A stretch of DNA of 64,000 bases from Nocardia flavorosea NBRC 108225 (lineage in GTDB: Bacteria; Actinomycetota; Actinomycetes; Mycobacteriales; Mycobacteriaceae): NCBI RefSeq assembly GCF_001613385.1, contig NZ_BDCG01000015.1:372001-436000 (forward strand), read 5' to 3'. The notes beneath the pieces are model-generated. The model was not told where the DNA came from, did not search any database, and was given only the letters and a program-made list of their open reading frames with translations. Both the position numbers and the translations under genes were made by a program. Shown here in pieces: positions 1 to 9,063 of the stretch; position 1 is the stretch's first letter; each line of letters begins with the position of its first letter.

Positions 1-1
1 C

Positions 2-1120
2 ACAACCGAGTATCCGGTGCAACTGATCCAGCCCGACGGCGCTCGGGTGCACAACCCGGAATATCAGGCCCTGGTCGCCGAGATCGGGCCGGATGAGCTG
101 TGGCAGCTCTACGAAGACCTGGTGGTGAGCCGGCGGATCGATACCGAGGCCGTCGCCTTGGCCCGGCAGGGGCAGCTCGGTCTGTGGGCGCCGGGCGAGG
201 GGCAGGAAGCCGCGCAGGTCGGTTCGGCACACGCGCTGCAGCCCGACGACTACATCTTCAGCAGTTACCGCGAAGCCGCGGTCGCGTACTGCCGCGGCCT
301 GGACCCGGCAGCCCTCACCCCGATGTGGCGCGGGGTCGCGCATTCGTCGTGGGACCCGGCGGAGATCAATATGACCAATCCGGCGATCGTGGTGGGCGCA
401 CAGGGTCTGCACGCCACCGGATACGCCTACGCCGCCCACCTGGATGGCGCGGAGATCGCCACCATCGCCTATTTCGGTGACGGCGCCACGAGTCAAGGCG
501 ATATCGCCGAGGCCCTGACCTTCGCCTCCACCTGGAGCGCCCCGGTGGTGTTCTTCTGCCAGAACAACCACTGGGCGATCAGCGAACCCGTACATCTGCA
601 GAGCGCCACCCCGATCGCGCAGCGAGCGGTGGGGCACGGGATCCCGGCGAGCCGGGTGGACGGCAACGATGTGCTGGCCGTCCTGGCCGTCACCCGCCGG
701 GCCGCCGCCCGCGCCCGCACCGGCGGCGGGCCCTCCTTCATCGAGGCCATCACCTACCGCATGGGCCCGCACACCACCGCCGACGACCCGACCCGCTACC
801 GCACCTCCGCGGAAACCGGGGACTGGGCCCGCCGCGACCCGATCCTGCGGATGCGGCGACTGCTCGAACGCGAGGGTCTGTTCGATACGGCCGCGCAGCA
901 GCGGGTGGACGAACGCGCGGACGAGGTGGCGCACCGGATCCGGTCGGCCACGCTCACCATGCCCGATCCCGAACCGCTGGAACTGTTCGACCACGTCTAC
1001 GCGACCCCGCATTCTCTCGTCGCGGCCCAGCGCCGCGACTACGCCGAGTATCTGGCCGACGACCCGGCCGCCGGTGAGAACGTCGCGCTCACCCTGCGCG
1101 AGGAAGGAGTCCGCTCATGA
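2..1120 (+). CDS. bkdA: Branched-chain 2-oxoacid dehydrogenase E1 alpha subunit, 5' end cut off
   Basis: This is the thiamine-diphosphate-dependent E1 alpha chain that decarboxylates a 2-oxoacid, probably those derived from Val, Leu and Ile. The thiamine motif is plain: GDGATSQGD near residue 155, closing with QNN about 30 residues later, and PHTTADDPTRY follows further on. A GTG at 17 is the first possible start inside the window, but the frame stays open to base 2 and reads TTEYPVQLIQPDG. Homologues have a short extension there, so the true start is probably outside the window. It overlaps the E1 beta start by 4 bp (ATGA), which implies translational coupling. The identity as BkdA rather than pyruvate E1 rests on remembered similarity to the mycobacterial protein once called PdhA (Rv2497c) and on the E1a-E1b-E2 gene order. 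Confidence 0.9.
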   Translation, partial: TTEYPVQLIQPDGARVHNPEYQALVAEIGPDELWQLYEDLVVSRRIDTEAVALARQGQLGLWAPGEGQEAAQVGSAHALQPDDYIFSSYREAAVAYCRGLDPAALTPMWRGVAHSSWDPAEINMTNPAIVVGAQGLHATGYAYAAHLDGAEIATIAYFGDGATSQGDIAEALTFASTWSAPVVFFCQNNHWAISEPVHLQSATPIAQRAVGHGIPASRVDGNDVLAVLAVTRRAAARARTGGGPSFIEAITYRMGPHTTADDPTRYRTSAETGDWARRDPILRMRRLLEREGLFDTAAQQRVDERADEVAHRIRSATLTMPDPEPLELFDHVYATPHSLVAAQRRDYAEYLADDPAAGENVALTLREEGVRS

Positions 1121-2091
1121 TCACCACTTTTGCCGCGGCGCTCAACGCCGGGTTGCGTACCGCCCTCGAGGACGATCCCAAGGTGGTGTTGATGGGCGAG
1201 GACATCGGCCGGCTGGGTGGTGTGTTCCGGGTGACGGATACGCTGCAGAAGGATTTCGGGGACCGCCGCGTGATCGATACACCGCTGGCCGAATCCGGCA
1301 TCGTGGGCACGGCGTTCGGGATGGCATTGCGTGGCTATCGGCCGGTGTGCGAGATCCAGTTCGACGGTTTCGTCTATCCGGCCTTCGACCAGATCGTCTC
1401 GCAGGTGGCCAAGATCCACTACCGGACGCGGGGCAGGGTGAGCGCTCCGCTCACGATCCGGATTCCGTTCGGCGGCGGAATCGGGTCCGTCGAACATCAC
1501 TCCGAATCGCCGGAAGCGTATTTCGCGCACACTGCGGGACTGCGGGTGGTGTCGCCGAGCAACCCGGCCGACGCGTATACGATGATCCGCCAGGCGATCG
1601 CGCTGGACGATCCGGTGATCTTCTTCGAACCAAAACGCCGCTATTGGGACAAGGCCGAAATCGACCCGGTTGCAACGGATTCGCTGCCACTGGACCGGGC
1701 GCGAGTATGCATACCGGGTTCGGACGCCACCCTTGTCGCGTACGGGGGAACGGTGGCCACCGCAGTGACCGCGGCGAAAATCGCCACCGAAGAGGGCCTT
1801 TCACTCGAGGTGATCGATCTGCGCAGCCTGGCGCCCCTGGATATCGACACTATCGCCGAATCGGTGGACCGGACCGGCCGGCTGATCGTTGTGCACGAAG
1901 CGCCGGTCACCGGCGGAATCGGCGCGGAGATCGCGGCCCGGATCACCGAACGCTGTTTCTATCGACTCGAAGCACCGGTCCGGCGGGTCGGCGGATTCGA
2001 TATTCCCTACCCTCCGGCTAAGCTCGAAAAGCATCACCTACCCGACCCGGACCGCATCCTGGCGGCGGTCGACAGCACGCTTGCCGCCTGA
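1117..2091 (+). CDS. bkdB: Branched-chain 2-oxoacid dehydrogenase E1 beta subunit
   Basis: This 324-residue transketolase-fold beta chain pairs with the upstream alpha chain to form the E1 heterotetramer. Family features visible are GEDIGRLGGVF near the N-terminus, DTPLAESGIVGTAFGMA, and the C-terminal transketolase domain with VIDLRSLAPLD and VVHEAPVTGGIGAE. Length is normal for the family. The ATG overlaps the E1 alpha stop by 4 bp. Together with the E2 gene 30-40 bp downstream it supplies oxidative decarboxylation of branched-chain oxoacids. The acyl-CoA products include isobutyryl-CoA, the substrate of the valine operon at 13-18 kb. No E3 (lipoamide dehydrogenase) gene is present here; a shared E3 elsewhere is the usual arrangement. 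Confidence 0.92.
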   Translation: MITTFAAALNAGLRTALEDDPKVVLMGEDIGRLGGVFRVTDTLQKDFGDRRVIDTPLAESGIVGTAFGMALRGYRPVCEIQFDGFVYPAFDQIVSQVAKIHYRTRGRVSAPLTIRIPFGGGIGSVEHHSESPEAYFAHTAGLRVVSPSNPADAYTMIRQAIALDDPVIFFEPKRRYWDKAEIDPVATDSLPLDRARVCIPGSDATLVAYGGTVATAVTAAKIATEEGLSLEVIDLRSLAPLDIDTIAESVDRTGRLIVVHEAPVTGGIGAEIAARITERCFYRLEAPVRRVGGFDIPYPPAKLEKHHLPDPDRILAAVDSTLAA

Positions 2092-2129
2092 GTGCCCCGC
2101 CACCCTGACGCCAGCCGGAGGTGCCCACC

Positions 2130-3716
2130 GTGGACGATGCCGCTACCGCCGAATCAGGCGAGATCCTGGAATTCCGGCTGCCCGACCTCGGCGAGGGACT
2201 CACCGACGCCGAACTGCAGAACTGGACCGTCGAGGTGGGCGACGAGGTGGAACTGAACCAGACCATCGCCGAGGTGGAAACCGCGAAGGCGGTGGTCGCG
2301 TTACCCTCGCCGTTCGCGGGCACCGTGGTGGAACTGCTCGCCGAACCGGGGGCGACGATCGAGGTCGGGGCGCCGCTGCTACGGATCCGTAGCAGCACGC
2401 CCGCACCGGGCGGCAACGGTCGAACGTCGGTGCTGGTGGGCTATGGGCCGGAGGCGGAGAATCAGCCGTCGCGCCGCCGCCGCATGCGCGCCGCGGCGTC
2501 CGCTCCACCCGCGGAAACCGAGGCCGCCGGGGTCGATTACGAGAGCGGTGTCATCGGCGCGGACGCGGGGCCGGCGGATGAGACCGCGGCGGCGCCTGTG
2601 GAACGGGCCGCCGCCGGGGAAACGGCGGAACCGGTGCGGAGGGCTGGTACGGAGCATGCGGAGGGTTCTGCCGGCACCCGTGCTGACGCGGGTGCTCGTT
2701 CCCCGGACGAGACCATCCGGGGTGCTAGGCCCGATGTGGCAGCCGGCGGCCGCGCCGCGGCGGCACCGCCCGGCGCGCCACATGGTGGGGACACGCTCGG
2801 GTCGGGGGTCGGCGGCGGTCGGGTCTCCGCCACGCCAGGCGCGCGAAAGTTGGCGCGGGAGCTGGGGATCGACCTCTGGTACGTGGCCGGCTCCGGGCCG
2901 GACGGCGCGGTCACCGTCGCGGATGTTCGCGGCGCGGTGCCGGTATCGGAGCCTGCACCGCGCGAGCACACCACCGAGGAGGTCGCGCGTATCGGACAGC
3001 GGGCCGACGGGTCGGCCCGGGAGGAGCGCACGCCGATTTCCGGAATCCGGAAACGGACCGCGGCGGCAATGGTGGCCAGCGCCCGCACGATCCCGCAGGC
3101 CTCCACTTCCAGCACGGTCGATATCACGGCGTCGCTGGAACTGCTCGATCATCTGCGTGCCACCAAGACATTCGAGGGATTGACTCCCACACCGCTCGCC
3201 CTGGTCGCGAAATCGGTGCTCGCCGCGCTGTCGGAGTACCCCGGGATCAACACCTACTGGGACGAGGCGAATTCGGAGATCGTCACCAGGTATTTCGTCA
3301 ACCTGGGTATCGCGGTGGCCACCGAGCGTGGACTGCTCGTCCCCAACATCAAAGACGCGCAGACGCTGAGCCTGCGGGAACTGTGCCGGGAGATCGGCTG
3401 GCTGGCGCAGACCGCCCGCGACGGCCGGGCGGGCCTGTCCGAGCTGCGAGGCGGGACGTTCACCATCTCCAATATCGGCGTTTTCGGGGTCGAATCGGGG
3501 ACGCCGCTGGTCAACCCGGGCGAGGCGGCGATTCTGTGTGTCGGTGCGGTGAACTCGCGGCCGTGGGTTTTCCGCGGTGAGCTGGCCGTGCGGTCGGTGG
3601 TCACGCTGACGCTGAGTTTCGATCACCGCATGATCGACGGTGAACTCGCGGCCCGATTCCTGGCCACGGTCGCCGGCGCGCTGGAAGATCCGCTGACCCT
3701 GCTCGCCCGCATCTGA
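2130..3716 (+). CDS. bkdC: Dihydrolipoamide acyltransferase (E2) of the branched-chain dehydrogenase
   Basis: This E2 core enzyme moves the acyl group from E1 to CoA through a swinging lipoyl arm. Three modules are visible. An N-terminal lipoyl domain has its lipoyl lysine in EVETAKAVV near residue 53. After a long Ala/Pro/Gly-rich linker comes a peripheral subunit-binding domain (ATPGARKLARELGID). The C-terminal catalytic domain carries SFDHRMIDGE with the catalytic His and Asp. I chose GTG 2130 because the CGGAGG ending at 2121 lies 8 nt before it; GTG 2121 is in frame but would sit on the ribosome-binding site. The linker is unusually long and of low complexity, which is common for actinobacterial E2. 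It is the last gene of the operon. Confidence 0.9.
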   Translation: MDDAATAESGEILEFRLPDLGEGLTDAELQNWTVEVGDEVELNQTIAEVETAKAVVALPSPFAGTVVELLAEPGATIEVGAPLLRIRSSTPAPGGNGRTSVLVGYGPEAENQPSRRRRMRAAASAPPAETEAAGVDYESGVIGADAGPADETAAAPVERAAAGETAEPVRRAGTEHAEGSAGTRADAGARSPDETIRGARPDVAAGGRAAAAPPGAPHGGDTLGSGVGGGRVSATPGARKLARELGIDLWYVAGSGPDGAVTVADVRGAVPVSEPAPREHTTEEVARIGQRADGSAREERTPISGIRKRTAAAMVASARTIPQASTSSTVDITASLELLDHLRATKTFEGLTPTPLALVAKSVLAALSEYPGINTYWDEANSEIVTRYFVNLGIAVATERGLLVPNIKDAQTLSLRELCREIGWLAQTARDGRAGLSELRGGTFTISNIGVFGVESGTPLVNPGEAAILCVGAVNSRPWVFRGELAVRSVVTLTLSFDHRMIDGELAARFLATVAGALEDPLTLLARI

Positions 3717-3819
3717 GCGGTCCGCCGGTAGATGAATTCTGCGGTGGCCGCATGGACGCGGCAGACCGCGCGCGCGTACGGTGAAAAAACTGTTCCAGAC
3801 TCTTGGACGAGGAGCTGCG

Positions 3820-4635
3820 TTGAACGCGGTACTGATCTCGGCTGAAGAACTCCGGGAATCAACGGAAGAAAATTTGCGCCTGCTGGACGTCCGCTGGCAA
3901 CTGGGTGACCCGGAGGGGCCACAGCAGTACCAGAACGGACATATCCCGGGCGCGGTGTTCGTCGACCTCGACACCGAACTCGCCGCATTACCCACCCCGG
4001 CCCAGGGCCGGCACCCGCTGCCGGACCCCGAACAGCTCCAGAAGTGCGCCCGCAGCTGGGGCCTGTGCGCGGGGGACCCGGTCGTGGTCTACGACGCGCT
4101 CGGCGGTATGTCGGCCGCGCGGGCGTGGTGGCTGCTGCGCTGGGCCGGGATCACCGATGTGCGCATCCTCGACGGCGGACTACCTGCGTGGTTGCGCAGC
4201 GGCGGTGCCCTGGCGACCGGGGTGGAACCCGACCCCGAACTCGGCGATATCGAACTCGACCCCGGCCGGCTGCCCGTGATCGACGCCGATGCCGCCGCCC
4301 GGTGGGAGGGTGTGCTGATCGATGCCCGGGCCGCCGAACGGTATCGCGGCGAACAAGAACCCGTGGACCCTCGTGCCGGGCATATTCCCGGCGCGATCAG
4401 CGCCCCGACCAGTGAGAACCTCGACGAGGACGGCTGCTTTCTGCCGCCGGAACTGCTGCGCCGGCGATACAGCGACCTCAGCGGCGAACCGGTCGCGGTG
4501 TACTGCGGTTCGGGAATCACCGCTGCCCACGCCATTGCGGCACTCGCCGTAGTGGGCGTGGAGGCGGCCCTGTATCCGGGTTCGTGGTCGCAGTGGGCGC
4601 ACGATTCGAAACGCCCCGTGGCGACAGGAGCCTGA
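3820..4635 (+). CDS. Rhodanese-type sulfurtransferase (thiosulfate or 3-mercaptopyruvate)
   Basis: This is a two-domain rhodanese of about 271 residues. The N-terminal domain is the inactive half (LLDVRWQLGDP, GHIPGAVFVDLD, VVVYDALGG, no cysteine in the loop). The C-terminal domain carries the active loop VYCGSGITAAH, with the persulfide-forming Cys at residue 229. The family transfers sulfane sulfur from thiosulfate or 3-mercaptopyruvate to acceptors such as cyanide or thiols; the loop alone does not settle which donor is used. I chose TTG 3820 because GAGGAG stands 6-8 nt before it and the product then starts NAVLISAEEL, as relatives do. The in-frame GTG at 3781 would add 13 residues with no ribosome-binding site. 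It faces the nuclease gene tail-to-tail. Confidence 0.85.
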   Translation: MNAVLISAEELRESTEENLRLLDVRWQLGDPEGPQQYQNGHIPGAVFVDLDTELAALPTPAQGRHPLPDPEQLQKCARSWGLCAGDPVVVYDALGGMSAARAWWLLRWAGITDVRILDGGLPAWLRSGGALATGVEPDPELGDIELDPGRLPVIDADAAARWEGVLIDARAAERYRGEQEPVDPRAGHIPGAISAPTSENLDEDGCFLPPELLRRRYSDLSGEPVAVYCGSGITAAHAIAALAVVGVEAALYPGSWSQWAHDSKRPVATGA

Positions 4636-4851
4636 TCGGGCTTTCGATCCGCGGCGATCCGGTTGCTGAGAACACCTTGCCGGACGATATCTGGACGCGG
4701 CCTGCCACCGCTTCGTGATCCGGAGAGCGCTCGGGCCGCTTTCGGCCCTGCATCCACTGGGTGATCAATGAGATGCCGGCCGGCGGTACCGGCGAGAACA
4801 CCTGAATGTCGGCACGTTGTGCGGGGTGACGGTGGCTCGGCGTCATGTACA

Positions 4852-5559
4852 TCAGTCGCACCGTGCCGTGATATCGCGTAGTACCTCATGGTCCGCTCCG
4901 GTTATCGGGAGCTGATAGCGCACGGCTACGGTGAGGTATCTGCCCGCGTAGTAGCAGTGCCCCGGCCGTGACGGTGGTAACCACTCGGCGGGTGTGCTGT
5001 CGCTTTTATCGGTATTGGTCGCGCGGTCGGTGACCTGCAGGTTGTAGTCGATATCGTTCGCGAACCGGATGCGCTGGGCGGACGACCAGGCGGCGGCACC
5101 CATATCCCAGGCGGCGGCCAGTGGGTAGATATGGTCCACGGGCAGTTGCTGGGCGTTTTCTTTGCTGAACACCCTCCGGGTGCCGGTGTACGGATCCGCC
5201 AGGACGCCGGACTGGACGACACAGCCTCCGGTGCCCGGCCGGTACGCGATATCCACCAGCTGACGGGCGAGCACATTGTTTCGGGTATCGCAGCCGTCGT
5301 GACCGCCCGGGCCGTCGTGATCATCGGACCAGGCCGGCCCGAAAACGCAACCCTGCCCGGACCCGCAATCACGCTCGTAGCCGCCGGTGTGCGGGCGTTC
5401 GGGAATCACCCGGACCGCAGCGAGGAGTTGTTCGAGCTGCGCGCGCCCGGGGCTACCGGGTGCGGGCCGCAGGCCCGGCGGGACCGCGCAGGCGGTGAGC
5501 AGGCCGAACAAGCAGGCAGCGAGCAATGCGGAAACCGTATGAATCTTCCCCCGTGTCAT
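4852..5559 (-). CDS. Secreted HNH-family (DUF1524-type) nuclease lipoprotein
   Basis: This 235-residue protein starts with a lipoprotein signal: a basic start, a hydrophobic stretch and lipobox LTAC with Cys24 as the lipidated residue. The mature part has the DUF1524/HNH signature: DHIYPLAAAWDMGA, then FANDIDYNLQVTD, then a lysine- and serine-containing loop before a Trp-rich C-terminus. The family is related to the GmrSD C-terminal nuclease domain; secreted actinobacterial members are annotated HNH endonuclease family. Inference: a cell-surface nuclease for nutrient DNA or competition. An ATG 33 bp upstream of the longest open frame gives the signal peptide in the right place. The unknown 120-residue gene lies 51 bp upstream on the same strand, so the two may be co-transcribed. 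Confidence 0.8.
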   Translation of the reverse strand: MTRGKIHTVSALLAACLFGLLTACAVPPGLRPAPGSPGRAQLEQLLAAVRVIPERPHTGGYERDCGSGQGCVFGPAWSDDHDGPGGHDGCDTRNNVLARQLVDIAYRPGTGGCVVQSGVLADPYTGTRRVFSKENAQQLPVDHIYPLAAAWDMGAAAWSSAQRIRFANDIDYNLQVTDRATNTDKSDSTPAEWLPPSRPGHCYYAGRYLTVAVRYQLPITGADHEVLRDITARCD

Positions 5560-5610
5560 CACGGTTACCGGTATACCCGGGGGCGCCGACAATTTCCGGC
5601 GCCCGGTGGA

Positions 5611-5973
5611 TCACAGCCAGGCGCGGGCCAGCAGTTCGTCGTTGTCGACGCCGCTGCTACGGGGTGGGAAACGGGTGGCGACCAGGGATTCGATATGCAC
5701 CCCGTCGTGGCCGATCACCCAGGAACCACCGCTGTCGAGACATTCGGCGATCTTGGCGAAGGCCGTGAGCAGGAACGTGATGGCATCCTCGGGCCGATCG
5801 GTGTGGGCGAGCCGTTGCGATTCGCCGGGCCGGGACAGGTCGAGCCAGACACCGCATTGCCCGTCCAGTCGCATCCCGACGATCTTGCCGGCATCCACGA
5901 AGGTGAACTTCCGTCGTTCCCAGGGTGTGGTCGGCGTGTAGCTCTGCTCGAGAACCTGGAGCAGAATTGTCAT
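5611..5973 (-). CDS. Hypothetical cytoplasmic protein, 120 residues
   Basis: I do not recognise a family. The product is a soluble, mildly acidic alpha/beta protein (LDGQCGVWLDLSRPGESQRL, PEDAITFLLTAFAKIAECL, GGSWVIGHDGVHIESL) with no signal peptide or membrane segment. The start is ATG with weak upstream signals. It lies directly upstream of the exported HNH nuclease on the same strand with a 51-bp gap, so co-transcription is likely. The size and setting would suit an immunity or regulatory protein for the nuclease, but that is only inference from position. It is divergent from the SNF2 helicase gene, with 285 bp between them. Confidence 0.6.
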   Translation of the reverse strand: MTILLQVLEQSYTPTTPWERRKFTFVDAGKIVGMRLDGQCGVWLDLSRPGESQRLAHTDRPEDAITFLLTAFAKIAECLDSGGSWVIGHDGVHIESLVATRFPPRSSGVDNDELLARAWL

Positions 5974-6258
5974 ACTGCTGCCCTCCGCTGTTCGATGACG
6001 CCGCTGTGTGCTGTGGGGACCGCTGTTCCGGGGCCGGTGGGCGCCGCCCGCCGCGCGCCGCTGCCGGACAGCTCGCCCGGTGCGGGCTCCGCCCGCGGGC
6101 GTGGATGGCGGATAACAGCGGTGACCAGCGGATATTTCCCAGTATGTGCCGTTGTGGGGGATAAATCCAGAAATGGCCCGGCGTGCCGGAGTGGGGTGCC
6201 GGCGGGAGTGGGTGGGGACGGGTCACAGCGTGTCGGACCGGGCTGATTTGATGGGGCA

Positions 6259-9063
6259 ATGCTGCACGGACTGTGGTCGCCCGGAGCCGGGCTGCTGCTG
6301 TGGTGTGCTCCGGGCGAGGAGGATGAGCCGGTCGGGGGCCTGCTCGGCTCCGTGCTGGCGGAATCGCGGTTCCGCCACCGTGCCGAAGTGCTGCTTGTGG
6401 ACGAGGCCGGTGCCCGGCGGGAAACCGTCCGGGCCCATGCGCTCGCACCCGCCGCCGCGGCCGCAGCATTACGGCAGCGGTTGCCGGCCGCGGCCGTGGC
6501 CGGTGATCTGCGGTTCCTCGCGCATCTTGCCTACGGCTTGGAACGGTGGATACGCGCGGGTGCGGTGGTGCCGGAATTGCGGCGCGAGGACGGCCAGTGG
6601 TGGGCGCGCTGGCGTCCGGTCGGCGGTGCCGGTCAGCGCGCCTGGCTCGCCGAACTCGCGGCGCTGGCACCGCCGGCGCTGCGAGTCGCGGGTGAGCCGG
6701 CCGATGTGCTCGACGATATGGTCACCGAACTCACCGATCCGATGGTGCGCGAAATGCTCGCCGCGGAGGCCCATCCGCATCCGCTGGCCCACGCCTTGTC
6801 CGTGGACGTTCCCGTGGAGTCGGGCAGCCACCAGGTGGCCGAGGTGCTGCGGCAGTGGCGGGAGACGCGGACGTCCGGCGAACCGGAGCTGGTGTTGCGG
6901 CTGCGTGAACCGGACGGCGAATTCGCCGACATGCCGGTAGATTCCGCATTGTGGCGACTGGAGGTCTGCCTGCGCGCCGATGGTGCGGCACCCCGGCCGA
7001 TCCCGGTGCCCGGAATCGCGGACGAGGTACGGACCGGTTTGGAATGGCTGGGTAAAGCGCAGCGCGCCTATCCGCGGCTGCGCGATGTCCCGGCCGACTC
7101 ACACACCCTCGACCTGCTCTTACCGACGGAAGTGGTGGCCGATCTGGTGGCGCACGGCGCGCAGGAGCTGTCTGCCGCCGGGATCCCGTTGTTGTTGCCC
7201 CGGGCGTGGAATATCACCGAGCCCACCCTGCGGTTGCGGGTGAACGGTGCCGCGGTGCCCGCCGCCGAGAGCACGGTCGGGCTGGACGGACTGGTGTCCT
7301 ATCGCTGGGAGCTGGCGCTCGGCGATACCGTGCTGTCCGAGCCCGAGATGCGGCAGCTGGTCTCGGTGCAATCGGATCTGGTGCGGTTACGCGGGGAATG
7401 GGTGCAGGCCGACCACGGTGCCCTGGCGGCCGCCGCGAAATTCGTCGCGCTGCACACCGGCGACAACGAGATCACCCTCGCCGATCTGATCGGTGAGATC
7501 GCCGCGAACCAGGTCGGGCGGGTACCGCTCACCGAGGTCACCGCGGAGGGCTGGCCGGCGGCGCTTTTCGACTCCGGTCGCGCGCAGGACCCGGTGGCCG
7601 CCCCGGCACGTCTGAAAGCGCAGCTACGCCCGTACCAGGAACGAGGGCTGGCATGGCTGGCCACGATGAACCGGCTGAACTGCGGAGCGATCCTCGCCGA
7701 CGATATGGGCCTCGGGAAAACGATTCAGGTCCTCGCGCTGCTGCTGCACGAACGTGAAGGTGCCGCCACCCCGCGGCCGACGGTGCTGGTGTGCCCGATG
7801 TCGGTGGTGGGCAACTGGCAGCGGGAGGCCGCCCGGTTCGCCCCGGACCTGCGGGTCTCGGTGCACCACGGGCCCGGCCGGGCCCAGGGCGACGACTTGG
7901 ACACAGCCGTGGCCGGGGCCGATCTGGTGATCACCACCTACGCGCTGCTCGCCCGCGATATCGCCGATCTGTCCCGGCAGCAGTGGGAGCGGGTGGTCCT
8001 CGACGAGGCGCAGCACATCAAGAACGCCGCCACCCGGCAGGCGCGGGCGGCGCGGGCGTTACCGGCCCGGCATCGGCTCGCGCTCACCGGTACCCCGGTC
8101 GAGAACCGGCTCGAGGAACTGCGTTCACTTTTCGATTTCGCGGTGCCGAAATTACTGGGTAGCCCGCAGACGTTCCGCGCCCGTTTCGCCGTACCTATCG
8201 AACGGGAGAACGATCAGAACGCCGTCACCCGGCTGCGCGCCGTCACCTCACCGTTCCTGCTGCGCCGGGTGAAAACCGACCCGGCCGTCATCGACGATCT
8301 CCCGGAGAAATTCGAGATGACCGTCCGGGCCAATCTCACCGTCGAACAGGCGGCGCTGTATCAGGCCGTTGTCGAGGATATGCTCGAAAAGCTGCGCGAC
8401 GCCAAGGGAATGGCCCGCAAGGGGGCCGTACTCGGTGCGCTCACCAAGTTGAAGCAGGTATGCAACCATCCCGCCCATTTCCTCGGCGACTCCTCTGCCG
8501 TGCTGCGCCGGGGCGCGCATCGCTCCGGGAAACTGGCACTGGTCGAGGATGTGCTCGACGCCGTACTCGCCGAGGGGGAGAAGGCGCTGCTGTTCACCCA
8601 GTTCCGGGAATTCGGTGAACTCATCGTGCCCTACCTCACCGAACGTTTCGGCAGCCCGATCCCGTTCCTGCACGGCGGGGTCGCCAAGAAACGCCGCGAT
8701 GGCATGGTGGAGGCATTCCAGCGGGCCGGCGGCCCGCCGTTGATGCTGCTTTCGCTCAAGGCCGGCGGTACGGGACTGAACCTGACCGCCGCGAACCATG
8801 TGGTGCATCTGGACCGCTGGTGGAACCCCGCCGTGGAGAACCAGGCCACCGACCGCGCCTTCCGGATCGGGCAGCAACGCGCGGTGCAGGTACGGAAACT
8901 GGTGTGCGTCGACACGATCGAGGAGCGGATCGACGAAATGATCACCGGTAAACGCGAACTCGCCGATCTCGCCGTCGGGGTGGGAGAGAACTGGATCACC
9001 GAACTCGGCGACGACGATCTGGCCCGCTTGTTCAGCCTGGGCGCCGAGGCGGTGGGAGAGTAG
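6259..9063 (+). CDS. SNF2/RapA-type DEAD/DEAH-box ATPase
   Basis: This 934-residue protein has an N-terminal SNF2-associated region (about residues 1-440, DUF3670-like), followed by both RecA-like halves of a Swi2/Snf2 motor. Motif I is DDMGLGKT near residue 480. Motif II is DEAQ at about 582. Motif III is LTGTPVENRLEELRSLFDF. The C-terminal half has SLKAGGTGLNLTAANHV and the arginine-finger motif TDRAFRIGQ. Bacterial Snf2 proteins translocate on duplex DNA and remodel bound proteins such as RNA polymerase. The stop overlaps the next gene by one base (TAG/GTG), and that gene encodes a SWIM zinc-finger protein, a recurrent actinobacterial partner. The ATG follows GGGG closely; a weak -10-like TTTGAT 6 nt upstream could make it leaderless. 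Confidence 0.9.
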   Translation: MLHGLWSPGAGLLLWCAPGEEDEPVGGLLGSVLAESRFRHRAEVLLVDEAGARRETVRAHALAPAAAAAALRQRLPAAAVAGDLRFLAHLAYGLERWIRAGAVVPELRREDGQWWARWRPVGGAGQRAWLAELAALAPPALRVAGEPADVLDDMVTELTDPMVREMLAAEAHPHPLAHALSVDVPVESGSHQVAEVLRQWRETRTSGEPELVLRLREPDGEFADMPVDSALWRLEVCLRADGAAPRPIPVPGIADEVRTGLEWLGKAQRAYPRLRDVPADSHTLDLLLPTEVVADLVAHGAQELSAAGIPLLLPRAWNITEPTLRLRVNGAAVPAAESTVGLDGLVSYRWELALGDTVLSEPEMRQLVSVQSDLVRLRGEWVQADHGALAAAAKFVALHTGDNEITLADLIGEIAANQVGRVPLTEVTAEGWPAALFDSGRAQDPVAAPARLKAQLRPYQERGLAWLATMNRLNCGAILADDMGLGKTIQVLALLLHEREGAATPRPTVLVCPMSVVGNWQREAARFAPDLRVSVHHGPGRAQGDDLDTAVAGADLVITTYALLARDIADLSRQQWERVVLDEAQHIKNAATRQARAARALPARHRLALTGTPVENRLEELRSLFDFAVPKLLGSPQTFRARFAVPIERENDQNAVTRLRAVTSPFLLRRVKTDPAVIDDLPEKFEMTVRANLTVEQAALYQAVVEDMLEKLRDAKGMARKGAVLGALTKLKQVCNHPAHFLGDSSAVLRRGAHRSGKLALVEDVLDAVLAEGEKALLFTQFREFGELIVPYLTERFGSPIPFLHGGVAKKRRDGMVEAFQRAGGPPLMLLSLKAGGTGLNLTAANHVVHLDRWWNPAVENQATDRAFRIGQQRAVQVRKLVCVDTIEERIDEMITGKRELADLAVGVGENWITELGDDDLARLFSLGAEAVGE

